From: Paenibacillus glycinis
Lineage (GTDB): Bacteria; Bacillota; Bacilli; Paenibacillales; Paenibacillaceae
Direction: 5' to 3'
Length of the DNA stretch: 64,000 nucleotides
NCBI RefSeq assembly: GCF_009909185.1
Contig: NZ_JAAAMV010000013.1
Location: 112,950 to 176,949 of the forward strand
Numbering within the stretch: position 1 is the first letter of the stretch; each line of letters begins with the position of its first letter. The notes beneath the pieces were generated by a model. It did no database searches, had not been told where the DNA came from, and saw nothing but the letters and a program-made list of their open reading frames with translations. Positions 54,894 to 64,000 of this stretch are shown one piece after another. A program made the translations under genes and the position numbers.

Positions 54894-56726
54894 GTGGAGC
54901 AGAGATTCATGGCAACGAACGGCTTGGCTGGGCGGGAGCAGGAGTTAGAGGCGAAGCAGCGGTTGGAACGGGAGCGGAGCGATAGGCCGGACCAGGAGCC
55001 AGAGCCGGAGTTGGCGCAGAAGCACGAACAAGCGCGGGAGGAGACGATCAGCGGCTCGGAGGCGCTGCTTCGCGGTTTGCTGGCCGAGGGCGTCGACTGC
55101 GTGTTCGGTTACCCGGGCGGCAATGCGCTCTACATCTACGATGCGATGACCGGCAATCCGGCGTTCAAGCATCTGCTCACCCGGCATGAACAAGGAGCCG
55201 TCCACGCGGCGGACGGCTATGCCAGGTCGACGGGGAAGGTCGGCGTGTGCATCGCGACCTCCGGCCCCGGGGCAACGAATTTGGTGACCGGCATCGCCAC
55301 GGCATACATGGACTCCGTGCCGCTCGTCGTGATAACCGCCAATGTCCCGACGACCGTCATGGGCACGGACGCCTTTCAGGAAGCGGACATCGTGAGCATC
55401 ACGATGCCGATCACGAAGCACAGCTACTTCGTGCGCGACGCGCGGGACCTGCCCCGCATCGTTCGCGAGGCGTTCCACCTTGCGGGCAGCGGCAGGAAGG
55501 GCCCGGTATTGATCGACATCCCGAAGGACGTCTCCAATCGCCGCGTGGTCTATCGGCCGTACGAGGAGGAGTTGAGCTTGAATGGCTACGAGGCGGCGCC
55601 GGCCATCGATCCGGCGGCCATCGACGAGCTGCTGGCGGCCATCGCGGAAGCCGAGCGGCCGCTCATCATCGCCGGAGGCGGCGTGGTGTACGCCAATGCG
55701 GCGAGCGAGCTGCTCGCGTTCGTGGACCGCACCCGGATACCGGTAGCGACGACGCTGCTCGGATTGGGCGGGTTGCCCAGCAGCCACGAGCTGTGGCTGG
55801 GGATGCCCGGCCATCACGGCGGGTATGCGGCGAATACGGCGATCCAGAATGCCGATCTGCTCATCTCGATCGGCGCGCGGTTCGACGACCGGGTTACGAT
55901 GAAGCTGGACGGCTTCGCCCCGCGGGCCAAGCGGATCGCGCATATCGACATCGATCCCGCCGAGATCGGGAAGAACGTCAAGACGGACATCGCCTGCATC
56001 GGCGATATCAAGGACGTGCTCGATTACGCGAACGCCGCGGCGTCGCCGGCCCGGGCCGAATCATGGATTGCCCGGCTGCGGCGGGATAAGGCGGACTTCC
56101 CGTTTCGCTACCGGGATTCCGAGACGGAGCTGAAGCCGCAGTACGTCATCGAGATGCTTCACCGGACGACGCGGGGGGAGGCCATCATTACCACCGACGT
56201 CGGCCAGCACCAGATGTGGACCGCTCAGTTCTACACGTTCAACCATCCGCGCGCGCTCATTACTTCCGGGGGCATGGGGACGATGGGCTTCGGCTTTCCT
56301 TCCGCCATCGGCGCCCAGCTCGGCAATCCGGAGAGGCTCGTCGTCTCGATCAACGGCGACGGCGGCATGCAGATGTGCGCGCAGGAGATGGCGGTCTGCG
56401 CCATCCACAACATTCCGGTCAAGATCGTCGTCATCAACAATCAGGTGCTCGGCATGGTCAAGCAGCAGCAAGAGATCATGTACGAGCGCCGCTACAGCCA
56501 GATCGACCTGGCGGGCAGTCCCGATTTCGTCAAGCTGGCCGAGGCTTACGGCATCAAAGGGTTGCGGGCGCGCACGAAAGCCGAGGCCGAGCGGGTCTGG
56601 CAAGAAGTGCTCGACACGCATGCGCCGGTGCTTGTCGAATTCATGGTGCCGACGGAAGAGAACGTCTATCCGATGGTCGTCGCCGGCACGACGCTGGATC
56701 GGATGATCATGGGCGATCTTGGATGA
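54894..56726 (+). CDS. ilvB: Acetolactate synthase large subunit
   Basis: 610 residues. Three-domain thiamine-diphosphate enzyme: PYR domain with the catalytic Glu of RHEQGAVHAADGYARS, a central FAD-binding domain, and the PP domain with INGDGGMQM...VINNQVLGMV. It joins two pyruvates to acetolactate in valine/leucine synthesis, or pyruvate and 2-oxobutyrate for isoleucine. GTG 54894 is six bases after GGGAGGG; longer frames would run into the T-box leader. A charged, Glu/Arg-rich tail of about 45 residues precedes the usual start of the fold. No ilvN or ilvC follows; a terminator lies 25 bp after the stop. Confidence 0.93.
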   Translation: MEQRFMATNGLAGREQELEAKQRLERERSDRPDQEPEPELAQKHEQAREETISGSEALLRGLLAEGVDCVFGYPGGNALYIYDAMTGNPAFKHLLTRHEQGAVHAADGYARSTGKVGVCIATSGPGATNLVTGIATAYMDSVPLVVITANVPTTVMGTDAFQEADIVSITMPITKHSYFVRDARDLPRIVREAFHLAGSGRKGPVLIDIPKDVSNRRVVYRPYEEELSLNGYEAAPAIDPAAIDELLAAIAEAERPLIIAGGGVVYANAASELLAFVDRTRIPVATTLLGLGGLPSSHELWLGMPGHHGGYAANTAIQNADLLISIGARFDDRVTMKLDGFAPRAKRIAHIDIDPAEIGKNVKTDIACIGDIKDVLDYANAAASPARAESWIARLRRDKADFPFRYRDSETELKPQYVIEMLHRTTRGEAIITTDVGQHQMWTAQFYTFNHPRALITSGGMGTMGFGFPSAIGAQLGNPERLVVSINGDGGMQMCAQEMAVCAIHNIPVKIVVINNQVLGMVKQQQEIMYERRYSQIDLAGSPDFVKLAEAYGIKGLRARTKAEAERVWQEVLDTHAPVLVEFMVPTEENVYPMVVAGTTLDRMIMGDLG

Positions 56727-56750
56727 AAGTTTTGTAAATAAAACCAGTGC

Positions 56751-56786
56751 AAGGCTCCAGGCTTTAAGGCCCAGGAGTCTTTTTTG
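56751..56786 (+). terminator. Terminator after ilvB
   Basis: AAGGCTCC (56751-56758) pairs with GGAGTCTT (56774-56781) with one G-T pair, followed by a run of T. Confidence 0.85.
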
Positions 56787-57053
56787 CCGTTTGCGGGCAC
56801 GATGTCCCGCTTTTATCGGACAAAAATCCACATCATTTACAATCTCTTAAGAGGCGCCTGCGAAAAGGCTGATCTATACTTTATAAGCTGCATAATTTCT
56901 GTGACGGAAAACGTCGGTTTTTGTCGCAAAGGGTTGGGTGGATGGGATCGCAGCAGGGGAGTGATTGTTCGGTTAATCTAGCGGAATGCGTTGAAATAGC
57001 GGTCCATCGGGAATGCATCTAGGCAAAATCAATAGGGAGAGTGAATCTCGCAC
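56787..57053. other. Intergenic region before the giant surface gene
   Basis: No gene seen. TTTACA (56836) and TTAAGA (56847) are 11 bp apart in PhoP-box fashion, and TATACT at 56875-56880 could be a -10; with only two repeats this is weak. Nothing else is recognised. Confidence 0.35.
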
Positions 57054-60000
57054 ATGCAGTCTTTTTTACGTACAAACAGGAAGTGGATCGGCCTGGTATT
57101 ATCCTTCGCGATGCTGGCCGGCATGCTGCTTCCGCAGCCGCGGACGGCGAACGCGGACGGGGCGCCGGTGCTGTTGGCGCAATGGAGCAATTTTAACGCC
57201 GCGGACACGACGACTTACTATGCGAATGACGGAATCGCGGAGAACAAGAGCAACCCCGCGACGGCGATTGCTCCCGTAGGCGCCGGCAACATCGGGGTTG
57301 TCGGTACGGCTCCTGTATCGGTGACGTCGTCACCTTGGACGAAGGGCAGCTCGTACTGGATGGTAAAATTAAGCACGACGGGCTATGACAACATTGCGCT
57401 TTCTTCCGTGCAGCAGAGCTCGAACACGGGTCCGAAAACGTTTGTGCTGGAATACAGCACGGACAATTCAGTCTGGAAAACAGACACCACGTACGACGTG
57501 GCGAATAATAATTCGACAGGTGTTTTGAGCAGCCATGCGCTGCCGGCGGACGTCAGCAATTCGCCTACCGTGTACATTCGGTGGCGCGTAGCCGACAATT
57601 CCACTTCGGTCGGCGGAGCCGAAATCGGGTCGGGCGGTACGAGCCGGATCGGCAACATCACGGTCTACGGCACGCTGCTCGGCACGACTACGCCGGTCGA
57701 CGCGACGGGCGTGACGCTCGACAAAACGACGCTTACGCTCCCGGTCGGCGCAACGGACAAGCTTACGGCGTCCGTTCAACCGAGCGACGCGACGAACAAA
57801 GCCGTAACGTGGACATCGAGCGACGATACGGTCGCGACCGTCAGTAACGGCAATGTTACGGCCGTTGCTATCGGAACGGCAACGATTACGGCCACTACGG
57901 CAGACGGCGGCTTCCAAGCGACGTCCGCCGTTACGGTGGACAATACGCCGATCGCCGTAACGGGCGTGACGCTCGACAAGGGCAGCCTTTCCCTCGTGGT
58001 CGGCGAAAGCGGGCAATTGACGGCCTCCGTTCAACCTTCTAACGCGACGAATAAAAACGTGGTTTGGACCTCCGGCACGGCTAGCGTCGCGACTGTCGAT
58101 GCAACCGGCAAAGTAACGGCGGTCGGCCCAGGGACAGCCGTTATTACGGGGACAACGGCGGATGGCGGCTTTACTGCAACCTCTGCTGTCACTGTAACGC
58201 CTGTCGATACGACGACGTATCAAGCGGGCGACGTCGTGTTCAGCCAGATTTACGCCAATGGCGGCAACGGCGGCGCATTTTACAATTCGAAGTATTTCGA
58301 GTTGTACAATCGTACGGACCATGACATCAATTTTAATAACAAATGGTCTATTATTTATACGTCTTCCGGCGGGAAGAGCTTTGGAGCAGGCACCAAGCTG
58401 ACCGGCACGATCAAAGCGCATGGCTACTTCCTGATCACCGGCGGTCAAGGAACGACAGGTCTGCCGATGCCCATCGCAGCGGATATGACATCGACCATCG
58501 GACCGAGCGCATCGCAAGGGGGCATTTTGTCCCTTGCTTATTCTACGGCGGGACTGACGGATCAGGATGATCCTCGCGCCATCGACATGGTTGCTTTTGG
58601 CGACGGATCGGTTCCGACTTTCGGAATGGCTACCGACCATTGGGGCGCGCCATTCTATAACGGCAGCATCAAAGGCGGCGCCATCGTGCGCAAGACGGAT
58701 GCGGGATCGGATCCGCGGCATGCATTCGGGATCGGCAACGGTTACTTCAACCGCGACACGGCCCATGATTTTGTCTTGAATGCGCCGGACGTTCAAACGA
58801 ATCCGAAAGAAATCGTTCTTCATAATTCCAAAACGATGACGGCTCCGGACGCCGCGAAGATCGCGTTCGCGAGCGCGGCTGGCAGCGCGTCCGTAACGGG
58901 CGCGGCAGGCTCCGTGCCGGCTTCGGCAGCCGTCAAAGCGTATGTCGTCGCGGACGGAAGCGTGACGTCGGCAGGCCAAGCGTCCGCCGCGGCGGACGGC
59001 TCCTTCAACCTGGCGTTTAGCGACCCGCAAGGCAGCCAAGCCGTTTACGTGACGTTCAAGGACGGTTCGCAGCCGGAGAGTTTCTACGCGCATGTCGATG
59101 CGGCAGCGCCGGCAACGTCGGCGATCGCGGCCATCGATAAAACGGACGCGAACGGCATTCCGATGAACGTCGGTTACGCAACGACGATCGAAGGCAACGT
59201 GACCTCCGCCAACAAGGCAATCGGCACGGAGAACGCGAGCTATTACGTGCAGGACGCCACTGGCGGCATCCATGTCGTCAGCGCTCAGGCGCCGGCGGGT
59301 ACGATTGAGCCCGGACATAAGGTGAAGCTCGAAGGCAAAGCCGTCTTCGCGGCAGGTTCCATGCAGTTCGTGCCGACGACGGTGACGGACGAAGGCATGG
59401 ACGCGCCGGTCGCGGCAGTCTCCGAAACGGTTGCCGATCTGGGCAACTTTGCTACGGCCGAGCCGTTGGAAGGCACCTTGGTCTCCGTTCGCGGCAAAGT
59501 GACGAACATTCCGGCGAACGGTCCGGATTACAGCATCACGATCGCGGACGAGGCCGGCAACGTAGCGAACGTGAAGATCGCGGCAAGCTCGGGCATCGAC
59601 ATGAGCACGGCCGTAACCTTGGGCGAATCGTTCGGATTCACGGGAATCGTGGAGCAAACCCAATGGGGCGCCCCTTACACGAGCGGTTACTACGTCGCGC
59701 CAAGAAACGCGGCGGATATCAAAGGCGACATGCAGTTCAGCCATACGCCGCTGACCAAAGCATATACCGGCCTCGACATTCCTTTTACTGCCATGGCCAA
59801 ATACGCGGATTCCGTGACGCTGTATTACAAGAACGAGGGCGATGCGAGCTTCGCTCCGGTTCCGATGGTCACGACGGATAATATCAACTACAACGCCAAG
59901 ATTCCGCGCGAGAACGTGACGGGAACGAACGTGCTGTACTACATCGAAGCGGTAACCTCGGACCAGCCGAAGCAAACTTCCGGCGACGCCGCTAACCCGC

Positions 60001-63000
60001 ATGCGGTACCGATCGTGGAAGATCTTGACGGCCCGGCTTACTCCAACGAACAACCGGCGCCGAACGACCAGCTCGAGAGCTATCATCCCGTCGTTTCCGT
60101 TAATGTCGACGATCCGAACGGCGTGGATGTTGCAGCGCTCGGCATTTCGATCGACGGCAAGGATCTTACGTCCAAAGCCGTCCTGTCGGATACGCAGATC
60201 AAGCTGACGCTGACGGCGGACGACGATTTGACCGTCGGCGTGCATACGGTGCAGGTAATCGGCAAGGACAAGCTGGGCAATGCGTCCGCGCATTCCTGGA
60301 CGTTCGAGATTCTGGAGCGTTTCTCCGGCGGCAATCATTACCGGGGCACGACGCACAATCATACGAATATCTCGCATGACGCCCAGGGCACGCCGGAAGA
60401 CGCGCTGAAGGCGGCTCAGGCGCACGGCTACGATTACTTCGCGTTCTCCGACCATTCGCATGACATCGACGCGAATCTGGTCGGCCAAGATACCGTGGAT
60501 CATAACGGCATGCCGGAACGGACGGGCGGCTCGGATTGGCAGTTGACCAAGGACTTGGCCAACGAATATACCAAGGACGGCAGCTTCGTCGTCTTTCCGG
60601 CCTTCGAGATGACCTCGACGACTTGGGGGCATTCCAACGTTTTCGGTACGACTAATTTCATCGACCGCGTGCAGAACGGCGGCAAGTACCAAAGCCTGCA
60701 AAACTATTACGCATGGACATTGACCTACGACAACATCGTAGCGCAATTCAACCATCCGAACCTCGGCGCCAACGCGTTCGACAACTTCATCCCGTACGAC
60801 AAGAACGTGGACAAGCTGTTCACGATGCTGGAAGTCGGCAACGGCTCGGGCAACTACTCGTACGTGAACGCGGAAAACAAATTCTTCAGCGCGCTCGACC
60901 TGGGGTGGCATGTCGCGCCGACGTACGGCGAGGACAACCATGACGGCACATGGGGTCAGACGAAAGAGCGCACGATCATCGTCGCGAAGGATCTCACGCA
61001 GGAATCGCTGCTTGACGCGATGCGCAATATGCACGTGTACTTCAGCGAAGATCCGAATGCGCAATTGGATGTTCTGGCAAACGGCTACTACATGGGCGCT
61101 ACCGTCGATTCGAAGACGTTGAACTTCGACGTGACGGGCAGCGACGCGGTATCCGAGAGCGCCAGCGATCCGGAATACAGCTTCATCAAGACGCCTTCGA
61201 ACGACAATATCGCGAAGGTCGAGCTGGTCACGAACGGGGGCCGCGTCATCGACACGTACACGCCGTCCGGCGACAGCCCGTCGTTCAATTGGAAGCCGGT
61301 CGTGAACGTGGTCGGCGGACAGCAATGGTTCGTGATCCGCGTGACGCAGAAGGACGGCGATCGCACGTATTCCGCGCCGATCTGGTCCCCGCAGGATCCG
61401 TTGTCGGTCAAGGTCAATAACCTGATCGTCGCGGAGGGCGCGGCGATTGCCGGCGTACCGGCGACGCTGAATGCAGGCTTGTCCAACCTCGGCACGATCA
61501 GTTTGAAAAATTTGACGGCGCATTTCTACTATGACAGCATCGACGCGGTGCACCTGATCGGCGACGCGACGATCGAGTCGCTTGCGTCCAACCAGAGCGT
61601 GACCGCCAGCATCAATTGGGCGAACCCGATCGCGGGCGACCATAAGCTGATCGTCGTGCTCCAGTCGGGAGACGGCAACGATCTGGGCGACAACAAGTTC
61701 GAGCAAGCGCTCAGCATCAAGGCGCCGCTCGGCATCAAAGTCATGATCGACGCTACGCACAACAACGAGAATACGTCGAGCGACTCGGGCACGTACAAGG
61801 ACAACCTGACGTCCCTGACGCTGGCATTGAAGCAGCAGGGCTACACGGTCGTCGAGAATAAAACGGCCTTGAATGCCTCGCTTCTCGCAGATGTGGGCGT
61901 ACTCGTCGTCACGCATCCGAGCTCGCAATACACGCAGGCCGAGATCGACGTGCTGAACGGCTACGTCAGCGGCGGCGGCTCGCTCCTGATGAGCGAGAAG
62001 AGCAATTACAACAATACGCCGCAGAACTTGAACAGCTTGCTGTCCGGCATCGGCTCCAGCATGCTCGTGAACAACGACGGCGTGTTCGACGAGACGAAGG
62101 AAGGGAATTTCTGGTCGACGCCGCTCACGTCGAACTTCTCCGTACGTCTGCATAACAGTCCGGTCGACGGCGGCTTGACGGATTTCATCCCGCTGCTTGA
62201 TTTCTACAGCGGCTCGAGCTTGGCCGCCAATGACGGCAGCGGCGGCAAGAAGGCGCTGACGGACAGCGACAGCGTCACGATTTTGGCGCGCGGCAACGAG
62301 ACGACGTTCCAGGACAGCCCGCAGCTGAAGGCGGATGCGGTCTCGTATAACGTACGGACGTCGAAGGCTCCGAACGGTCCGGCGCTGACGGATGTCACCG
62401 GCGGCTCGGTCATTCCGCTCGTCGCGTCCGAAAAGATCGGCCAAGGACGCATCGTGCTGTCGGGCATGAACATTTTCAACGACAAACAGATGACCCAAAA
62501 CGACGGTCCGACGAACAACATTCCGTTCTCGATCAACGTCGTCAACTGGCTCGCGAACCGCGAACCGAAGGTCATGCCGATCAACGAGGTTCGTCAACAG
62601 CCGGAAGGCACGAGCGTCGTGATCGAAGGTCAGGTCACGACGACGGCGTTCTATGATTCGGCATATATTCAAGACGCAAGCGGCGGCGTGGTGGCCTTCA
62701 GCGAAGTGCCTGCAGGATCGCTCAACCTCGGCGATACGGTCCGCGTATACGGCAAGATCAGCACCTTCGAGAACGACAAAGAGCTGGTATTCGACCGTTT
62801 CGCGAACAGCGTCGTGGTGCTGAAATCGGGAACCCCTGTTGAACCAAAACAGCTATCGACGGCGGATTCCGTGTCCGACGCTTACCAGGGCCAATTGGTT
62901 CAAGTGACGGGCCAAGTAAAAGAAATTAAAGATAGCAGCACGTATATCGTCAACGATGGCTCCGGAGACGTAACGGTATTCGTGGACGGCTACATCGTCA

Positions 63001-64000
63001 ACCAAAGCGGCGTGCAGGTGCCTGCAATGGCGGTCGGCGATACGCTGAAAGCAATCGGTCTCAGCGGCAAATATTCCTTAGGCAACCGGATTCGTGTGCG
63101 CGATTCCCGCGAGTTGACCGTAACGCCGGCAGATCAAGTCGTTGCGGTAACGGGCGTCACGCTGGACAAGTCGGAGTTCGCGATGACGGTAGGCGATGCG
63201 CCGGTGGCCTTGACGGCAACGGTAGCGCCGACCGACGCGACGAACAAGGGCGTCGCGTGGAGCTCGGATAACGCCCAAGTGGCGACAGTGGACGCAACCG
63301 GCCAAGTTACGGCGGTCGCGCCGGGAACGGCGACGATTACCGTGACGACAGCGGACGGCGGTTTCACGGCAACAGCCGAAGTGACCGTGAAGGCGGTAGC
63401 GGTAACGGGCGTCACGCTGGACAAGTCGGAGTTCACGATGACGGTAGGCGATGAGCCGGTGGCCTTGACGGCAACGGTAGCGCCGACCGACGCGACGAAC
63501 AAGGACGTAACTTGGAGCTCGGATAAGACGCAAGTGGCTACGGTAAACGCAACCGGCCAAGTAACGGCGGTCGCGCCGGGAACGGCAACGATTACCGTGA
63601 CGACGTTGGACGGCGGCTTCAAGGCGACAGCGGAAGTGACCGTGAAGGCGGCAACGGTAGCCGTAACGGGCGTCACGCTGGACAAGTCCGAGTTCACGAT
63701 GACGGTAGGCGATGCGCCGGTGGCCTTGACGGCAACGGTAGCGCCGACCGACGCGACGAACAAGGACGTAACTTGGAGCTCGGATAAAGCCCAAGTAGCG
63801 ACAGTGGACGCAACCGGCCAAGTTACGGCGGTCGCGCCGGGAACGGCGACGATTACCGTGACGACATTGGACGGCGGCTTCACGGCGACAGCGGAAGTGA
63901 CCGTGAAGGCGGCAACGGTAGCGGTAACGGGCGTCACGCTGGACAAGTCCGAGTTCACGATGACGGTAGGCGATGCGCCGGTGGCCTTGACGGCAACGGT
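57054..64000 (+). CDS. Giant secreted BIG2 / lamin-tail / PHP-metallohydrolase protein, 3' end outside window
   Basis: Open from ATG 57054 to the window edge (2315 codons, no stop). In order: signal peptide (to about 35, ending ANA); a beta domain; two BIG2 domains (about 215-380); a lamin-tail domain (about 388-580, VFSQIYANGGNGGAFYNSKYFELYN); two OB-fold-like segments (about 690-890); a PHP/CehA-type domain (about 1094-1360) with the metal motifs THNHTN, FSDHSH, PAFEMTS, FNHPN and EDNHD; a CARDB-like domain; a ThuA/DUF4350-like alpha/beta domain (about 1560-1840); two more OB-fold-like segments; then BIG2 repeats from about 2027. RBS is a weak AGGGAGAG. Extracellular phosphoesterase or nuclease-related activity is inferred. 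Confidence 0.85.
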   Translation, partial: MQSFLRTNRKWIGLVLSFAMLAGMLLPQPRTANADGAPVLLAQWSNFNAADTTTYYANDGIAENKSNPATAIAPVGAGNIGVVGTAPVSVTSSPWTKGSSYWMVKLSTTGYDNIALSSVQQSSNTGPKTFVLEYSTDNSVWKTDTTYDVANNNSTGVLSSHALPADVSNSPTVYIRWRVADNSTSVGGAEIGSGGTSRIGNITVYGTLLGTTTPVDATGVTLDKTTLTLPVGATDKLTASVQPSDATNKAVTWTSSDDTVATVSNGNVTAVAIGTATITATTADGGFQATSAVTVDNTPIAVTGVTLDKGSLSLVVGESGQLTASVQPSNATNKNVVWTSGTASVATVDATGKVTAVGPGTAVITGTTADGGFTATSAVTVTPVDTTTYQAGDVVFSQIYANGGNGGAFYNSKYFELYNRTDHDINFNNKWSIIYTSSGGKSFGAGTKLTGTIKAHGYFLITGGQGTTGLPMPIAADMTSTIGPSASQGGILSLAYSTAGLTDQDDPRAIDMVAFGDGSVPTFGMATDHWGAPFYNGSIKGGAIVRKTDAGSDPRHAFGIGNGYFNRDTAHDFVLNAPDVQTNPKEIVLHNSKTMTAPDAAKIAFASAAGSASVTGAAGSVPASAAVKAYVVADGSVTSAGQASAAADGSFNLAFSDPQGSQAVYVTFKDGSQPESFYAHVDAAAPATSAIAAIDKTDANGIPMNVGYATTIEGNVTSANKAIGTENASYYVQDATGGIHVVSAQAPAGTIEPGHKVKLEGKAVFAAGSMQFVPTTVTDEGMDAPVAAVSETVADLGNFATAEPLEGTLVSVRGKVTNIPANGPDYSITIADEAGNVANVKIAASSGIDMSTAVTLGESFGFTGIVEQTQWGAPYTSGYYVAPRNAADIKGDMQFSHTPLTKAYTGLDIPFTAMAKYADSVTLYYKNEGDASFAPVPMVTTDNINYNAKIPRENVTGTNVLYYIEAVTSDQPKQTSGDAANPHAVPIVEDLDGPAYSNEQPAPNDQLESYHPVVSVNVDDPNGVDVAALGISIDGKDLTSKAVLSDTQIKLTLTADDDLTVGVHTVQVIGKDKLGNASAHSWTFEILERFSGGNHYRGTTHNHTNISHDAQGTPEDALKAAQAHGYDYFAFSDHSHDIDANLVGQDTVDHNGMPERTGGSDWQLTKDLANEYTKDGSFVVFPAFEMTSTTWGHSNVFGTTNFIDRVQNGGKYQSLQNYYAWTLTYDNIVAQFNHPNLGANAFDNFIPYDKNVDKLFTMLEVGNGSGNYSYVNAENKFFSALDLGWHVAPTYGEDNHDGTWGQTKERTIIVAKDLTQESLLDAMRNMHVYFSEDPNAQLDVLANGYYMGATVDSKTLNFDVTGSDAVSESASDPEYSFIKTPSNDNIAKVELVTNGGRVIDTYTPSGDSPSFNWKPVVNVVGGQQWFVIRVTQKDGDRTYSAPIWSPQDPLSVKVNNLIVAEGAAIAGVPATLNAGLSNLGTISLKNLTAHFYYDSIDAVHLIGDATIESLASNQSVTASINWANPIAGDHKLIVVLQSGDGNDLGDNKFEQALSIKAPLGIKVMIDATHNNENTSSDSGTYKDNLTSLTLALKQQGYTVVENKTALNASLLADVGVLVVTHPSSQYTQAEIDVLNGYVSGGGSLLMSEKSNYNNTPQNLNSLLSGIGSSMLVNNDGVFDETKEGNFWSTPLTSNFSVRLHNSPVDGGLTDFIPLLDFYSGSSLAANDGSGGKKALTDSDSVTILARGNETTFQDSPQLKADAVSYNVRTSKAPNGPALTDVTGGSVIPLVASEKIGQGRIVLSGMNIFNDKQMTQNDGPTNNIPFSINVVNWLANREPKVMPINEVRQQPEGTSVVIEGQVTTTAFYDSAYIQDASGGVVAFSEVPAGSLNLGDTVRVYGKISTFENDKELVFDRFANSVVVLKSGTPVEPKQLSTADSVSDAYQGQLVQVTGQVKEIKDSSTYIVNDGSGDVTVFVDGYIVNQSGVQVPAMAVGDTLKAIGLSGKYSLGNRIRVRDSRELTVTPADQVVAVTGVTLDKSEFAMTVGDAPVALTATVAPTDATNKGVAWSSDNAQVATVDATGQVTAVAPGTATITVTTADGGFTATAEVTVKAVAVTGVTLDKSEFTMTVGDEPVALTATVAPTDATNKDVTWSSDKTQVATVNATGQVTAVAPGTATITVTTLDGGFKATAEVTVKAATVAVTGVTLDKSEFTMTVGDAPVALTATVAPTDATNKDVTWSSDKAQVATVDATGQVTAVAPGTATITVTTLDGGFTATAEVTVKAATVAVTGVTLDKSEFTMTVGDAPVALTAT
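63147..64000 (+). repeat. Tandem BIG2 coding repeats, continuing past the window
   Basis: GTAACGGGCGTCACGCTGGA recurs at 63147 and 63402, and as close variants at 63663 and 63924, spacing 255, 261 and 261 bp (85-87 codons). The units are nearly identical, and the last is cut by the window end. Confidence 0.88.

Noticed and set aside
56930..57000. c-di-GMP riboswitch before the giant surface gene
   Set aside because: G-rich stretches caught the eye, but the conserved core is absent.
57468..62672. 1734-codon open frame on the minus strand
   Set aside because: It is antisense to the giant surface protein; GC-rich codon use keeps the opposite frame open. It is Arg/His/Val-rich, with no ribosome binding site or recognisable domain.

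Overview
The window looks like chromosome of a high-GC, Gram-positive, spore-former-type bacterium of the Paenibacillaceae (Paenibacillus/Cohnella-like). The evidence is internal: several surface proteins with triple SLH domains, a YesM/YesN-type two-component pair, a GlpP antiterminator, T-box leaders, YojF/BshB-type pairs of bacillithiol-producing Firmicutes, AGGAGG ribosome binding sites with frequent GTG/TTG starts, and many glycoside hydrolases and CUT1 sugar transporters. No rRNA, tRNA, CRISPR array, insertion sequence or prophage was recognised.

Layout. 1-5502: the end of a LacI regulator, a promoter with a palindromic operator, then a sugar catabolic operon (zinc dehydrogenase, Gfo/Idh/MocA oxidoreductase, Cof-type HAD phosphatase, GH127 beta-L-arabinofuranosidase). 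5567-13776: a glycerol-phosphate locus (metallophosphoesterase, GlpP, a leader terminator that GlpP probably controls, UgpB-like binding protein, HAD phosphatase, UgpC ATPase, two permeases, glycerophosphodiester phosphodiesterase). Four direct repeats spaced like a PhoP box lie just before the leader. 13862-23868: a conserved hypothetical protein, a LysM/L,D-transpeptidase, a 1778-residue GLUG-repeat SLH protein, an orphan SARP-type response regulator and a small conserved protein.

24300-36802: an apparent three-gene operon behind another PhoP-box-like sequence. It encodes a secreted purple-acid-phosphatase-like enzyme, an SLH surface protein and a 2385-residue GH92 alpha-mannosidase with seven CBM6-like modules. 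The phosphatase and the mannosidase share a roughly 190-residue module I do not recognise. This is the best candidate in the window for an undescribed system: a cell-surface phosphoglycan (for example phosphomannan) scavenging complex under phosphate control.

36834-46268: two copies of a yojF-bshB2-type gene pair, separated by a lipoprotein, a GH4 alpha-galactosidase, a DUF1801 protein and an SLH protein with five 157-residue repeats. 46353-54072: a long perfect-arm hairpin, an acyl-CoA dehydrogenase-like gene on the minus strand, then a YesM/YesN pair and a CUT1 sugar ABC transporter without its own ATPase, with a cre-like site. 54101-56786: two tandem T-box leaders, both with an apparent GUC (valine) specifier, upstream of a lone acetolactate synthase large subunit. 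57054 to the end: the first 2315 codons of a giant secreted protein with BIG2 repeats, a lamin-tail domain and a PHP/CehA-type metallohydrolase domain; its 3' end is outside the window.

Phosphate and phosphodiester handling recurs across the window (metallophosphoesterase, glycerophosphodiesterase, Ugp-type uptake, purple acid phosphatase, PHP domain, two HAD phosphatases), and the PhoP-box-like sequences tie several of these together. Domain names are from reading the proteins by eye; no database search was run.
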